From JACVRW01 sp963728155 (GTDB taxonomy: Bacteria; Actinomycetota; Thermoleophilia; Solirubrobacterales; Thermoleophilaceae), in contig CAVSJF010000004.1 in NCBI GenBank assembly GCA_963728155.1, positions 186,001 through 250,000 on the forward strand: 64,000 nt of DNA, in the 5' to 3' direction. Under the pieces are notes generated by a model. It did no database searches, had not been told where the DNA came from, and was given only the letters and a program-made list of their open reading frames with translations. This document shows, piece by piece, positions 1-8,636 of this stretch. The position numbers and the translations under genes were made by a program. The first letter of the stretch is position 1. Every line of letters begins with the position of its first letter.

Positions 1-330
1 GGCCAGCAGGAAGGTGAAGATCGGCGCCGCGGCCACGAGGATGCCGGTGAGCGAGGAGGAGATCTCCTGCTCTCCGACCGCGATCAGCAGCAGCGGCCCC
101 GCCATCTGCACCACCGCGAGCACCACGATCGGTCCCGCATTGGCCCGCACCCCGGTGAGCACGCCCTGGTGTGCGGCCAGCGGCAAAAGCACCAGCGCCG
201 CGAGGGCGGTGCGCAGCGACACGATCACCGCGGGACTGACGTCGTCCTCGAGGGCCACCTTGATGAACAGGTACGAGGCCCCCCAGAAGGCCGAGAGGGT
301 GCCGAGCAGGATCCACGAGCGGCGCGACAT
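1..330 (-). CDS. EamA/DMT-family transporter, N-terminal part (cut by window edge)
   Basis: The minus frame opens with ATG at 330 and stays open to base 1, giving 110 residues. The start MSRRSWILLGTLSAFWGASY, followed by FIKVALED and a string of hydrophobic helices, is the usual opening of EamA (drug/metabolite transporter) proteins, which are ten-helix inner-membrane carriers. About three helices are visible. The gene is divergent from the LysR regulator at 403 with a 72-bp gap, a common arrangement in which the regulator controls the transporter (inference). The substrate cannot be read from the sequence. Confidence 0.85.
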   Translation of the reverse strand, partial: MSRRSWILLGTLSAFWGASYLFIKVALEDDVSPAVIVSLRTALAALVLLPLAAHQGVLTGVRANAGPIVVLAVVQMAGPLLLIAVGEQEISSSLTGILVAAAPIFTFLLA

Positions 331-402
331 GAGGGCTGAGCATCGCACAGGCAAGCCATCAGTCCCAATGACTACTTCTTCTGGGGGCGATAAGCTGGAC
401 TG

Positions 403-1332
403 ATGCTCGACGTACGCCGGATGAGAGTCTTGAAGGAGGTGGCCGCGCGGGGCTCGTTCTCCGCGGCCGCCGAGGCGCTGTCCTTCACCCAGTCGGCGAT
501 CTCACAGCACGTGGCGGCGCTGGAACGCGAGACCGGCACCCAGCTGGTCGAGCGCGGCTCGCGCGGCGTGCGCCTCACCGAAGCCGGGCGGGTGCTGGTC
601 GGCCACGCCGACGCCATTCTGGCCCGCATCGAGTTCGCGGAGGAGGAGCTCGCGGCGCTGGCGGGCCTGCGCGGCGGGCGCCTGCGGCTGATCTCATTCC
701 AGAGCGGCAACGCCACGCTCGCGCCGCGGGCGGTGGCCGCCTTCCACGAGCGCCACCCCCACGTCGAGCTGTCGATGCAGGAGGCCGAGCCCGAGCAGGC
801 GGCGCCCCGCCTGCGCGCCGGCGAGGCCGACCTGGCCCTCGTCTACGACCATCCCGCGGTTCCGGACCTGCTTCCCGCGGGCCTCGAGCTGGTCCATCTG
901 CTCGACGATCCCTACGACATCATCCTCCGGCAGAACCACCCGCTCGCCGGCCGGCGGCGCCTCTCGCTGGCCGACCTGGCCGACGATGCCTGGATCGCGT
1001 CGAGCGCGCCGTGCGGTTGCCGGGCCATCACCGAGAGCGCTTGCCGCGCCGCCGGCTTCAGCCCGCGGGTGGCCTTCGAGGCCGATGAGACCACGGCCGC
1101 GCAGGCCCTGGTCGCCGCAGGCGTGGGGGTCACGTTCCTGCCCCGGCTGGCGCTCACCTCCCTGCACCCCGGCCTCGTGGCGCGCAGTCTCAGCGACGCT
1201 CCCGTGCGCCGCGTGTGGGCCGCACGCTCCGAGGGCTCCTATGCCTCGCCGGCAAGCGACGCGATGATGCAGATCCTCAGCGACGTGGCCGGGGAGTTCC
1301 GCGGCGCCGAGCTTCAGCTGGCCGCGGGCTGA
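403..1332 (+). CDS. LysR-family transcriptional regulator
   Basis: 309 residues, the normal LysR length, with an ATG start. Residues 1-60 form the winged helix-turn-helix (FSAAAEALSFTQSAISQHVA around 19-38, then the ERETGTQL wing region). Residues about 90-295 form the periplasmic-binding-protein-like effector domain. It is expected to bind a small ligand and regulate the divergent EamA transporter gene and often itself. Its 3' end faces scpB with a 14-bp gap. The ligand is unknown. Confidence 0.95.
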   Translation: MLDVRRMRVLKEVAARGSFSAAAEALSFTQSAISQHVAALERETGTQLVERGSRGVRLTEAGRVLVGHADAILARIEFAEEELAALAGLRGGRLRLISFQSGNATLAPRAVAAFHERHPHVELSMQEAEPEQAAPRLRAGEADLALVYDHPAVPDLLPAGLELVHLLDDPYDIILRQNHPLAGRRRLSLADLADDAWIASSAPCGCRAITESACRAAGFSPRVAFEADETTAAQALVAAGVGVTFLPRLALTSLHPGLVARSLSDAPVRRVWAARSEGSYASPASDAMMQILSDVAGEFRGAELQLAAG

Positions 1333-1346
1333 GCCCCGTCGCCCAG

Positions 1347-1922
1347 CTACCCCGCCTGAGCGCGCTGCTCGCCCGCTCGCAGCAGGCGCTCGCGCAGCTC
1401 GCCCTCCTGCTCGGGGGAGGGATCGAACGCCGCCGGGTCGGGCAGGGCGTCGAGGCCGGTCAGGCCGAACAGCTTCTCGAACAGCTCGCTCGAGCGGTAG
1501 AGCGTGGCACCGAAGCGCGAGCGCCCCGACTCCTCGATCAGGCCGCGTTCGAGCAGGGTGCCCACCGCAGACTCCGAGGCCACGCCGCGGATGCGCGCGA
1601 TCTCGGGCCGCGACACGGGCTGCAGGTAGGCGACGATGGCCAGGCACTCGGCCTGTGCCTGGGTGAGCGGGGGCGTCCGCGGCTTGGCCAGCAGCCTGCG
1701 CGCCGCGCGCTCGGCCACGGGGTCGGTGGCCAGCGTGAAACCGCCCGCCACCTCGCGCAGCACGACGCCGCGGTATCCCTCCGCGTAGTGCTCGCGCAGC
1801 CGGGCGAGAGCCTCGACGACCTCGCCCTCGGACACCTCGCAGGCGTCGGCCAGCCGTTCCACCGCCACGGGCTCGGCGGACAGGAACAGCAGCGCCTCGA
1901 CGGTGCGGGCGAGGTCGTTCAC
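1347..1922 (-). CDS. scpB: Segregation and condensation protein B
   Basis: 191 residues from GTG at 1922. That start overlaps the scpA stop in a GTGA, which is why I prefer it to longer frames. ScpB is a winged-helix dimer that bridges ScpA and the SMC ATPase in the bacterial condensin complex that compacts and segregates chromosomes. Typical family segments are visible: ARTVEALLFLSAEP at the start, then TQAQAECLAIVAYLQPVSRPEI, and RGVASESAVGTLLERGLIEE. It is the last gene of trpS-scpA-scpB. The smc gene itself is not in the window. Confidence 0.95.
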   Translation of the reverse strand: MNDLARTVEALLFLSAEPVAVERLADACEVSEGEVVEALARLREHYAEGYRGVVLREVAGGFTLATDPVAERAARRLLAKPRTPPLTQAQAECLAIVAYLQPVSRPEIARIRGVASESAVGTLLERGLIEESGRSRFGATLYRSSELFEKLFGLTGLDALPDPAAFDPSPEQEGELRERLLRAGEQRAQAG

Positions 1923-2662
1923 GAGGCCGCCGCCTTGCGCGTCGCGCCCACCACCGTGATGGGACCGAACGGGATCTCCTGCTCCCACTGCGCCTCGCCG
2001 GCCTTGTAGAGCTCGAGCAGCGCGAACAGCGTGACGGCCTCGGTCAGCCGGTCGGCGCCCTGCACGGCCTCGTCGAAGGAGAAGCGGCTGCGGCTCGCCA
2101 GGAGCTCGCGCAGGTGGGTCAGGCGCTGCTCGACCGATACCGCGGGCCGGCGCACGTGGCGCAGGTCGAGCGGCGGCGGAGTGCGCAGCAGGTCGCCGAC
2201 GGCGCGGGCGAGCAGCTCGGGGTCGTAGGCGGGCTCCGCGGCCTCGATCGACACTCGCCGCAGCTCGGGGGGCAGCGCGGCGGAGCGGTAGCGGTGGCCG
2301 TGCTCGGCCGCCAGGCGCTCCCTCAGGTGTTCGGCGGCCCCCCGGTAGCGGTGGTACTCGAGCATCCGCGCGAGCAGCTCCTCGGCCGCCTCGCCGGGCT
2401 CGAGGTCGAGGCCCTCCTCGTCCTCCTGGGGAAGCATGAGCCGCGATTTCAGCTCGAGCAGCGCGGCGATCAGCACCAGGAACTCGGTGGCCGCCTCCAG
2501 ATCGAGCTCGCCCGCGCGCTCGAGATGCTCGACGTAGGTGAGCACGACCTCGGCGAGATCCACCTCGAGCAGATCGATCTCCTCCCTGAGGACCAGGGTC
2601 AGGAGCAGGTCGAAGGGACCGTTGAAGACCTCGAGATCGAGGTCGAGCGCCGCCACGGACAT
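1919..2662 (-). CDS. scpA: Segregation and condensation protein A
   Basis: 247 residues, normal kleisin length. The N-terminal FNGPFDLLLTLVLREEIDLL and the KSRLMLP segment are ScpA signatures, and the C-terminal part (about 190-235) is the winged helix that contacts the SMC head. ScpA closes the SMC ring together with ScpB. The gene starts 12 bp after the trpS stop and overlaps scpB by 4 bp, so the three genes are probably co-transcribed. Confidence 0.95.
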   Translation of the reverse strand: MSVAALDLDLEVFNGPFDLLLTLVLREEIDLLEVDLAEVVLTYVEHLERAGELDLEAATEFLVLIAALLELKSRLMLPQEDEEGLDLEPGEAAEELLARMLEYHRYRGAAEHLRERLAAEHGHRYRSAALPPELRRVSIEAAEPAYDPELLARAVGDLLRTPPPLDLRHVRRPAVSVEQRLTHLRELLASRSRFSFDEAVQGADRLTEAVTLFALLELYKAGEAQWEQEIPFGPITVVGATRKAAAS

Positions 2663-2674
2663 CGTGTGAAGAGA

Positions 2675-3688
2675 CTAGACCGAAGGGTGGACGCCGGAGG
2701 CGATTCCCATCAACTGCCGCACCTCGCCCAGAGTCGGCACGGCGATGGCGCGGGCGCGCTCGGCCCCCTCGTCCAGCGTGCGCTCCAGGCCGGCCTCATC
2801 CGCCCGCAGCTCGCGGTAGCGCTCGCGCACCGGCGCCAGCAGCTCCACCACCGCCTCCCCCACCGCGGCCTTGAAGGTGCCGTAGCCCTCGCCCTCGAAC
2901 TCGCGCTCGACCTCGTCCGGCGCCACGCCGCGGGCCACGGAGTAGATCGCGATCAGGTTGGAGACGCCGGCCTTGTCCGGCCCCCGCACCACCTCGCGCC
3001 CTGAGTCCGTCTGCGCGCGCTTGAGCTTTCGCCGGATGTCGTCGGGCTCGTCGTCGATGTAGATCAACCCGGCTTCGGTCCCGAAGGTGGTCGACATCTT
3101 GGCCGTCACGTCCTGCAGGTCCATCACGCGCGCCCCCACCTCCGGGATCACGTGCTTGGGCTCGACGAGCACGTCCCCGTAGGTGGCGTTGAAGCGCCGG
3201 GCGATCTCGCGTGACAGCTCGATGTGCTGGCGCTGGTCGTCGCCAACCGGCACCTCGTCGGTCTTGTACAGCAGGATGTCCGCGGCCTGAAGGACCGGGT
3301 AGAGCAGCAGGCTGGTGCGCACCAGCTCGCGTTCGAGGGCCGCCTTCTCCTTGAAGGCGTGCATGCGCGTGAGGTCACCGTAGGGAGCGACCGAGCAGAG
3401 GAGCCAGCACAGCTCGGAGTGCTCGTGGACGTCGGACTGGCGAAACAGGATGCAGCGCTGCGGATCGAGCCCGCAGGCCATCAGCATGGCCGTGGTGTCG
3501 AGCACGTAGCCGGGCAGCGCCGACGGGTCGTAGGAGACGCTGGTGGCGTGCAGGTCGACGATGCAGTAGATGGCCGGGTCGCCGCGCTCCTGGCCGTCGA
3601 GATAGCCGCGCACCGCGCCGATGTAGTTGCCGAGGTGCTTGCGCCCGGTCGGCTGGATGCCGCTGAAAATGCGCACGGGGGCGAGCAT
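2675..3688 (-). CDS. trpS: Tryptophanyl-tRNA synthetase
   Basis: 337 residues from ATG at 3688; longer upstream frames lack family similarity. This class I aminoacyl-tRNA synthetase attaches Trp to its tRNA in the cytoplasm. The HIGH-type signature is TGRKHLGN (residues 14-21) and the KMSKS-type loop is AKMSTT near residue 195. QPTGRKHLGNYIGA and the GDDQRQHIELSR segment are typical of bacterial TrpRS. It heads the trpS-scpA-scpB operon and is divergent from the SLATT-like gene (70-bp gap). Confidence 0.96.
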   Translation of the reverse strand: MLAPVRIFSGIQPTGRKHLGNYIGAVRGYLDGQERGDPAIYCIVDLHATSVSYDPSALPGYVLDTTAMLMACGLDPQRCILFRQSDVHEHSELCWLLCSVAPYGDLTRMHAFKEKAALERELVRTSLLLYPVLQAADILLYKTDEVPVGDDQRQHIELSREIARRFNATYGDVLVEPKHVIPEVGARVMDLQDVTAKMSTTFGTEAGLIYIDDEPDDIRRKLKRAQTDSGREVVRGPDKAGVSNLIAIYSVARGVAPDEVEREFEGEGYGTFKAAVGEAVVELLAPVRERYRELRADEAGLERTLDEGAERARAIAVPTLGEVRQLMGIASGVHPSV

Positions 3689-3758
3689 GTTAGGCGTCCG
3701 GGCGCGAGCCGAGTTGCACGACGCCCACAGCCTGGTTATTTCAGGCAAGATCGGCGGC

Positions 3759-4283
3759 GTGCGCTCCGAGGAGCTGAAAGCCGAGGCTGAACGCCTTCAG
3801 CGGTGCTGCGACTTCGCGGCCGAGCGGCAGGTGGCCGCGGCCGGCTTCTGGACCAACATCCAGCTCTTCCTGGGCGCGACGGCCGCCGTGCTGGCGGCCT
3901 TCGCGAGTGGCTCGGCCTTCAGCGACCAGAACGTGCTCGCGGGGATCCTCGCCGCCGCCGCGGCGCTCGCCGCGGCGGTCCTGGCGTCGCTTCGCCCGGG
4001 CGAGCGCGCGGCCGCTCATCAGAGTGCGGCCCGCAGCTACCACGCGCTCGGCGTCGACATCCGCATCTTCCGCGACTTCGACGCGAAGCCCACCAACGGG
4101 CGGCGCGAGGTGGACGTTCTGAGAAAGCTCCTGTCGCGCTCCGCGGCTCTGGACGCGAGCTCCCCATGGGTGCGGCGGCCCTGGGACGCCAGCCCCGCCA
4201 CCCCTGCGCACCTCGTGCGCGCGGTAACCCGTCAGGTGGAAGAGCGCCGCGCCGGCGCCGCGGTCACCTATCAGCGACCGTGA
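3759..4283 (+). CDS. SLATT-like two-helix membrane protein
   Basis: 174 residues from GTG at 3759, the first start after the trpS leader region. A short charged N-terminus (1-30) is followed by two hydrophobic helices (about 34-52 and 58-78). A soluble helical tail carries H87, Y94, L97 and R102-F104, the AxxY..L...R.F pattern seen after the helices in SLATT (SMODS and SLOG-associating 2TM effector) domains. Family members are pore-forming effectors, often paired with nucleotide-sensing partners. No partner is adjacent here. The assignment rests on helix layout and the short motif, so it is moderate. The 3' end overlaps the convergent molybdoenzyme gene by 20 bp. Confidence 0.6.
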   Translation: MRSEELKAEAERLQRCCDFAAERQVAAAGFWTNIQLFLGATAAVLAAFASGSAFSDQNVLAGILAAAAALAAAVLASLRPGERAAAHQSAARSYHALGVDIRIFRDFDAKPTNGRREVDVLRKLLSRSAALDASSPWVRRPWDASPATPAHLVRAVTRQVEERRAGAAVTYQRP

Positions 4284-5340
4284 CCGAGACGCGCTCGACC
4301 GCGTTGTTGGCGTAGCCCTTCAGGTTCCAGGGCGCCTCGAGCGGCTGGCACTTGCCCGCGGCGTCGGTGGCGCGCGAGCAGAGCACGTGCGCACCGGGCG
4401 GCGCATCCCACTCGAAGCTCCAGCCGCGCCAGGCCGATTCGCCCAGCGGAGCCTCCAGGCGCGCGTCCGCGAAGCCGCCCCCGTCGTCGGTCGACACCTC
4501 CACCCGCTCGATCGCTCCGTAGCCCGACCACGCGCGGCCCCGCAGCGTGACCGGCCCAGGCGCCAGGTGGCGCTCGCGCGTCATGAAGTCGGGCACTCCG
4601 GGGGGAACCATCAGGGAGCGCGGCCTCATGCGGGTAACGGGCGGCCCGGGTTCCCCGTGCTCGTCGTAGAGCCGGTAGGAAACGGAGTTCTGGTAGCCCT
4701 CGAAGGGCTCCTCGAGCACGTCGATCCGGTTGAGCCACTTGACGTTCTGCATCCCGTACCAGCCGGGGGCGACCAGACGAAGGGGATAGCCGTGCTGGGA
4801 CGGCAGCGGCTGCCCGTTCATCTCGAGTGCCAGCAGCCCTCCCTCGGCCTCGGAGAGCGGCATGGAGCGCTCGTAGTCCTGTTCCCGGCCGCCCTCCACG
4901 CCCCGGTCGAGGCCGCCGAACAGCACCTCGACCGAGCCGGGTCGCACGCCCGCCTCCTCCAGCAACCCGTTGAGCGCAACCCCCGCCCACTCGGCCGTGC
5001 CCACGGCGCCGGTCAGCCACGGCTGCGACAGCGGCCGCGGCGATAGCAGGGCCCGGCCGTTGCCCGCGCACTCGAAGGTCACCGGAAGCGAGACCTGGTC
5101 GCGCGCACGCAGGTCGTCGAGCGACAGGCTCAGCGGCCGCTCGACCGCTCCGCCGAGCTCGAGGCGAAAGGACGCGGGATCGACCGCGGGGATGTCGTAG
5201 TGGACGAGGACGTAGTGCAGGCCGGCGGGGGTGATCGGTTCGCGCAGCGCCTCCAGCGGGAGCGCGTGGTTGCGCGCCGCCAGCCCGAGCTCGTCGGGGG
5301 TTATGCCCTCGTCGGCGACGGTTCCGGCGGGCGCCTCCAC
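4264..5340 (-). CDS. Sulfite oxidase-family molybdopterin oxidoreductase
   Basis: 358 residues from GTG at 5340. The molybdenum ligand cysteine is C91 in FECAGNGR, the sulfite-oxidase/nitrate-reductase fold signature, followed by PGWYGMQNVKWL (substrate and Moco pocket). Residues about 245-350 form the C-terminal Mo-co dimerisation immunoglobulin-like domain. No signal peptide or Tat motif is visible, so it may be cytoplasmic or exported with a partner (unclear). It starts one base after the gcvPB stop and is probably transcribed with the glycine cleavage genes, though no functional link is obvious. The substrate (sulfite or another oxo compound) cannot be assigned. Confidence 0.88.
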   Translation of the reverse strand: MEAPAGTVADEGITPDELGLAARNHALPLEALREPITPAGLHYVLVHYDIPAVDPASFRLELGGAVERPLSLSLDDLRARDQVSLPVTFECAGNGRALLSPRPLSQPWLTGAVGTAEWAGVALNGLLEEAGVRPGSVEVLFGGLDRGVEGGREQDYERSMPLSEAEGGLLALEMNGQPLPSQHGYPLRLVAPGWYGMQNVKWLNRIDVLEEPFEGYQNSVSYRLYDEHGEPGPPVTRMRPRSLMVPPGVPDFMTRERHLAPGPVTLRGRAWSGYGAIERVEVSTDDGGGFADARLEAPLGESAWRGWSFEWDAPPGAHVLCSRATDAAGKCQPLEAPWNLKGYANNAVERVSVTVADR

Positions 5341-5341
5341 G

Positions 5342-6910
5342 TCACATGGCGCCGGTGCCCGCGGCGGTCTCGTCCGCCGCGCGGTCCGGGTCGCCCGGGT
5401 TATCGGCCTCAGGGCGCCAGCGCACCACGGGGCGCTTGGCCGCGCCGGCCTCGTCGAGGCGGCGCACCGGCGTGGTGTAGGGGGCGTTCTTGGCCACCTC
5501 GGGATCCTCGGCGGCCTCCTCGAGGATGGCGCGGATCACCTCCGCGAAGTGATCGAGGCGCTCCTTGGTCTCGGTCTCGGTGGGCTCGATCATCAGCGCC
5601 TCGTCCACCAGGAGCGGGAAGTAGACCGTCGGCGGGTGCACGCCGTGGTCGAGCAGGCGCTTGGCGATGTCGAGCGTCTTTATGTCGAGCTTTTCCTTCG
5701 CCCCCTGGCCCGACAGCACGAACTCGTGCATGCAGAGCCGGTCGAAGGCGACCGGCAGATACTCGGCGATGCCCTCCTCGGCCAAGCGCGCCTTGAGGTA
5801 GTTGGCGTTCAGCACCGCGACCTGGGACACGTCCTTGAGCCCGTCCGCGCCCAGCGAGCAGATGTAGGCGTAGGAGCGAACGAAGACGCCGAAGTTGCCC
5901 TGGAAGCCGCGCAGCTTGCCGATCGACTTGGGCCGGTCGTGGTCGAGGTCGAAGCGCGGCTCGGCGCCGTTGTCGCCGCCCCGGCGCACCACCTGGGGCG
6001 TGGGCAGGAAGGGCTCGATGCGCTCCGACACGGCGATCGGTCCCGCTCCCGGCCCGCCGCCGCCGTGGGGCTGGGTGAAGGTCTTGTGCAGGTTGAAGTG
6101 CACGATGTCGAAGCCCATGTCGCCCGGGCGGGAGATGCCCATCACCGCGTTGAGGTTGGCCCCGTCGTAGTAGAGCGTCGCCCCCACCCCGTCGACGATG
6201 CGCTTGATCTCCTCGATGTTGCGGTCGAAGAGCCCCAGCGTGTTGGGGTTGGTGAGCATCAGGCAGGCGACCTCGTCGTCGGCCTTCTCGCGCAGGTCGT
6301 CGAGATCGACGCCGCCGTGCTCGTCGGTGCCCACCTTGACCACCTTGTAGCCGGCCATCGTCACCGTCGCCGGGTTGGTCCCGTGCGCGGTGTCGGGCGT
6401 GAGCACCTTCGTGCGCTGGTCGCCGCGGTCCTCGTGGTAGGCGCGCGTGAGAAGCAGCCCCGCGAGCTCGCCGTGCGAGCCCGCGCTCGGCTGCAGCGAC
6501 ACGTGCGGAAGGCCCGCGATCTCGCCCAGGGCACCCTGCAGGCGCCACATCAGCTCGAGCGCGCCCTGCGCGTACTCGGGATCCTGGAGCGGATGCAGGC
6601 GGGCGTGGCCGGGCAGCGCCGCGACCCGCTCGTGCAGCTTGGGGTTGTGCTTCATGGTGCAGGAGCCGAGCGGGTAGAAGCCCTCGTCGAGGTGGAAGTT
6701 CTTCGAGGACAACGTCACGTAGTGGCGCACCAGCTCGGGCTCGGAGATCTCCGGCAGCTCCGCCGGGCGCTCGCGCACCTGGGAGGCGGGCAGCAGCTCC
6801 TCGACCGCCGTCTCGGGCACGTCGCAGTCGGGCGCGGTGAAGGCGCGGCGGCCCTCGCGCGAGCGCTCGAAGATCGTGACCGTGTCGTGCTCGCGGGGAT
6901 CCAAGCTCAC
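5342..6910 (-). CDS. gcvPB: Glycine dehydrogenase (decarboxylating) subunit 2, P-protein beta chain
   Basis: 522 residues from GTG at 6910, overlapping the gcvPA stop as GTGA. This is the PLP-bearing half of the split P-protein. It decarboxylates glycine and passes the aminomethyl group to the lipoyl arm of GcvH. The PLP lysine is K276 in HFNLHKTFTQPHGGGG. SCTMKHNPK (83-91) and HGTNPATVTMAG are further P-protein signatures. A two-subunit P-protein is common in Actinomycetota outside Streptomyces-type lineages, in archaea and in Firmicutes. Confidence 0.96.
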   Translation of the reverse strand: MSLDPREHDTVTIFERSREGRRAFTAPDCDVPETAVEELLPASQVRERPAELPEISEPELVRHYVTLSSKNFHLDEGFYPLGSCTMKHNPKLHERVAALPGHARLHPLQDPEYAQGALELMWRLQGALGEIAGLPHVSLQPSAGSHGELAGLLLTRAYHEDRGDQRTKVLTPDTAHGTNPATVTMAGYKVVKVGTDEHGGVDLDDLREKADDEVACLMLTNPNTLGLFDRNIEEIKRIVDGVGATLYYDGANLNAVMGISRPGDMGFDIVHFNLHKTFTQPHGGGGPGAGPIAVSERIEPFLPTPQVVRRGGDNGAEPRFDLDHDRPKSIGKLRGFQGNFGVFVRSYAYICSLGADGLKDVSQVAVLNANYLKARLAEEGIAEYLPVAFDRLCMHEFVLSGQGAKEKLDIKTLDIAKRLLDHGVHPPTVYFPLLVDEALMIEPTETETKERLDHFAEVIRAILEEAAEDPEVAKNAPYTTPVRRLDEAGAAKRPVVRWRPEADNPGDPDRAADETAAGTGAM

Positions 6911-8253
6911 GCCGCCACGCCCTCGCGGTCCGAGGCCATCAGCGCCGCCAGCCGGTCGATGTCGCCCTTGGTGCGCCGCTCGGTGATGGCCACCAGTAGG
7001 CCGTCCTCGTACTCCGGGTAGTCGCGCCCCAACCGGTAGCCCGGATTGATCCCCTCGGCGCGGGCGCGCTCGAACAGCCCGTCGAGATCGGGCACCCGCA
7101 CCGCGAACTCCCGCACCACCGGCCCGGGGTTGATGGCCTCCAGGCCGAGCGCCTCGCGGGCGTAGTGGGTGCGGCGCAGCATCAGCTCCGCCAGCTCGAC
7201 GAGGCCGCGGCGGCCCAGCCAGGACAGGTAGACCACGCCCGCGAGCGCGTTCAGCGCCTGGGCGGTGCAGATGTTGTGCGTGGCCTTCTCGCGGCGGATG
7301 TGCTGCTCGCGCGTCTGCAGGGTGAGCACGAAGCCGCGCCGCCCGTCGGCGTCGCGGGTCTCGCCCGCGATCCGCCCGGGCATCTTGCGGATGAAGCGGT
7401 CGCTCGCGGCGAAGAAGCCGAACGACGGGCCGCCGAAGTCGAGCCGGTTGCCCAGCGTCTGGCCCTCGCCCACGCAGATGTCGATGCCCTGCTCGCCCGG
7501 GGGCTTGAGGATGCCCAGGGGGAGCGGATCGGCGGCGCACACGGCGAGCGCGCCGGTGCTCTTGGCCGCCTCGGCGAGCTCGCCCAGCTCCTCGACCGTG
7601 CCCAGGAAGTTGGGTTGCTGGACGAACACCGCGGCGGTGTCGTCGTCGAGCGCGTCGGCCAGCGCCGCGGCCTCGGTGGCGCCCTCGCCGTTCAGCGCCA
7701 CCTCCTCGACTGTCATCCCGTAGCCGGCGGCGTGGGTGCGCAGGGCGGCGCGCGAGTGGGGATGGAGCCCGCGGCTGGTGACGAGCTTGGTGCGCCGCGT
7801 CTCGAGCTTGGCCAGGTAGCCCGCCGCGGCCACGGCGCTCGGTCCCTCGTACACCGAGGCGTTCGACACCGGCAGCCCGGTCAGCTCGGAGATCGCGGTC
7901 TGGAACTCGAACATCACCTGCAGGCCCCCCTGCGAGATCTCCGGCTGATAGGGGGTGTACGGCGTGAGGAACTCCGAGCGCGAGAGCAGGTTGTCGATCA
8001 GCGACGGCACGTAGTGGTCGTACATGCCGGCCCCGAGGAAGCTCGTCTCGGCGTCGCAGTGGCGGTTGCGGGCCGCCAGCGCGGCCAGGTGATCGTGCAC
8101 CTCGAGCTCCGAGCGTCCGGCCGGCAGCTCGATCTCGCGGCCCAGGCGCACCGACTCCGGGATGTCGGCGAACAGGTCTTCCAGCGAGGCGACGCCGATG
8201 GCGTCGAGCATCGCCCTCAGGTCCTCCTCGGTGACCGCGGTGTAGCGACTCAG
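6907..8253 (-). CDS. gcvPA: Glycine dehydrogenase (decarboxylating) subunit 1, P-protein alpha chain
   Basis: The structural partner of GcvPB in the split P-protein. The first ATG is at 8211, but the reading frame continues upstream through SRYTAVTEEDLRA, which matches the family's usual N-terminus (xRYxPxTEEDxxxML). The only start that includes it is CTG at 8253. That CTG overlaps the gcvH stop as CTGA and has AAGGAG eight bases upstream. I therefore give 448 residues with a CTG start; 434 residues from ATG is the conservative alternative. Internal signatures include AETSFLGAGMYDHYVP and TPYTPYQPEISQGGLQ. Confidence 0.92.
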   Translation of the reverse strand: MSRYTAVTEEDLRAMLDAIGVASLEDLFADIPESVRLGREIELPAGRSELEVHDHLAALAARNRHCDAETSFLGAGMYDHYVPSLIDNLLSRSEFLTPYTPYQPEISQGGLQVMFEFQTAISELTGLPVSNASVYEGPSAVAAAGYLAKLETRRTKLVTSRGLHPHSRAALRTHAAGYGMTVEEVALNGEGATEAAALADALDDDTAAVFVQQPNFLGTVEELGELAEAAKSTGALAVCAADPLPLGILKPPGEQGIDICVGEGQTLGNRLDFGGPSFGFFAASDRFIRKMPGRIAGETRDADGRRGFVLTLQTREQHIRREKATHNICTAQALNALAGVVYLSWLGRRGLVELAELMLRRTHYAREALGLEAINPGPVVREFAVRVPDLDGLFERARAEGINPGYRLGRDYPEYEDGLLVAITERRTKGDIDRLAALMASDREGVAA

Positions 8254-8636
8254 GAGAGCAGCTCCTTATAGGGGCCGACGTCGAGGAGCGCGTCGACCTC
8301 CGAGGTGTCGGAGAGCTTGACCTTGACCATCCAGCCCTCACCGTAGGGGTCCTCGTTGATCTTCTCCGGCGAGTCGCCCAGGCCCTCGTTGACCGCGACG
8401 ATCTCACCCGACAGCGGCGCGAACACGTCGGATACCGCCTTGACCGACTCAACCTCGGCGTAGGAGGCGTCCTTGGTCACCGACGCTCCGATCTCGGGCG
8501 GATCGAAGAACACGACCTCCCCGAGCGCGTCCTGGGCGTACCACGTGATCCCGAAGGTCGCCTGGTCGCCGTCGATGCGCGCCCAGTCGTGCTCCTCGTG
8601 GTACTTCAGGTCGTCGGGATAGCTGGCTTCAGCCAC
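8250..8636 (-). CDS. gcvH: Glycine cleavage system H protein
   Basis: 128 residues from GTG at 8636, with AAGGAG four bases upstream and an 8-bp overlap with gcvT. GcvH is the lipoylated shuttle that carries the aminomethyl intermediate between the P, T and L proteins. The lipoylation site is K66 in EVESVKAVSD. LKYHEEHDW (10-18) and GITWYAQDALGEVVF are family signatures. A longer upstream frame would add unrelated arginine-rich residues and is rejected. Confidence 0.96.
   Translation of the reverse strand: MAEASYPDDLKYHEEHDWARIDGDQATFGITWYAQDALGEVVFFDPPEIGASVTKDASYAEVESVKAVSDVFAPLSGEIVAVNEGLGDSPEKINEDPYGEGWMVKVKLSDTSEVDALLDVGPYKELLS

Noticed and set aside
14..403. Plus-strand open frame at the left edge
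   Set aside because: Serine/threonine/arginine-rich shadow of the EamA transporter, whose minus-strand frame gives a normal membrane protein start.
5231..7021. A 596-codon open frame on the plus strand
   Set aside because: It lies wholly opposite gcvPB and the molybdoenzyme gene, has the His/Arg/Leu-rich, repeat-like composition of GC-rich shadow frames, and shows no motif. The minus-strand genes have clear catalytic residues.
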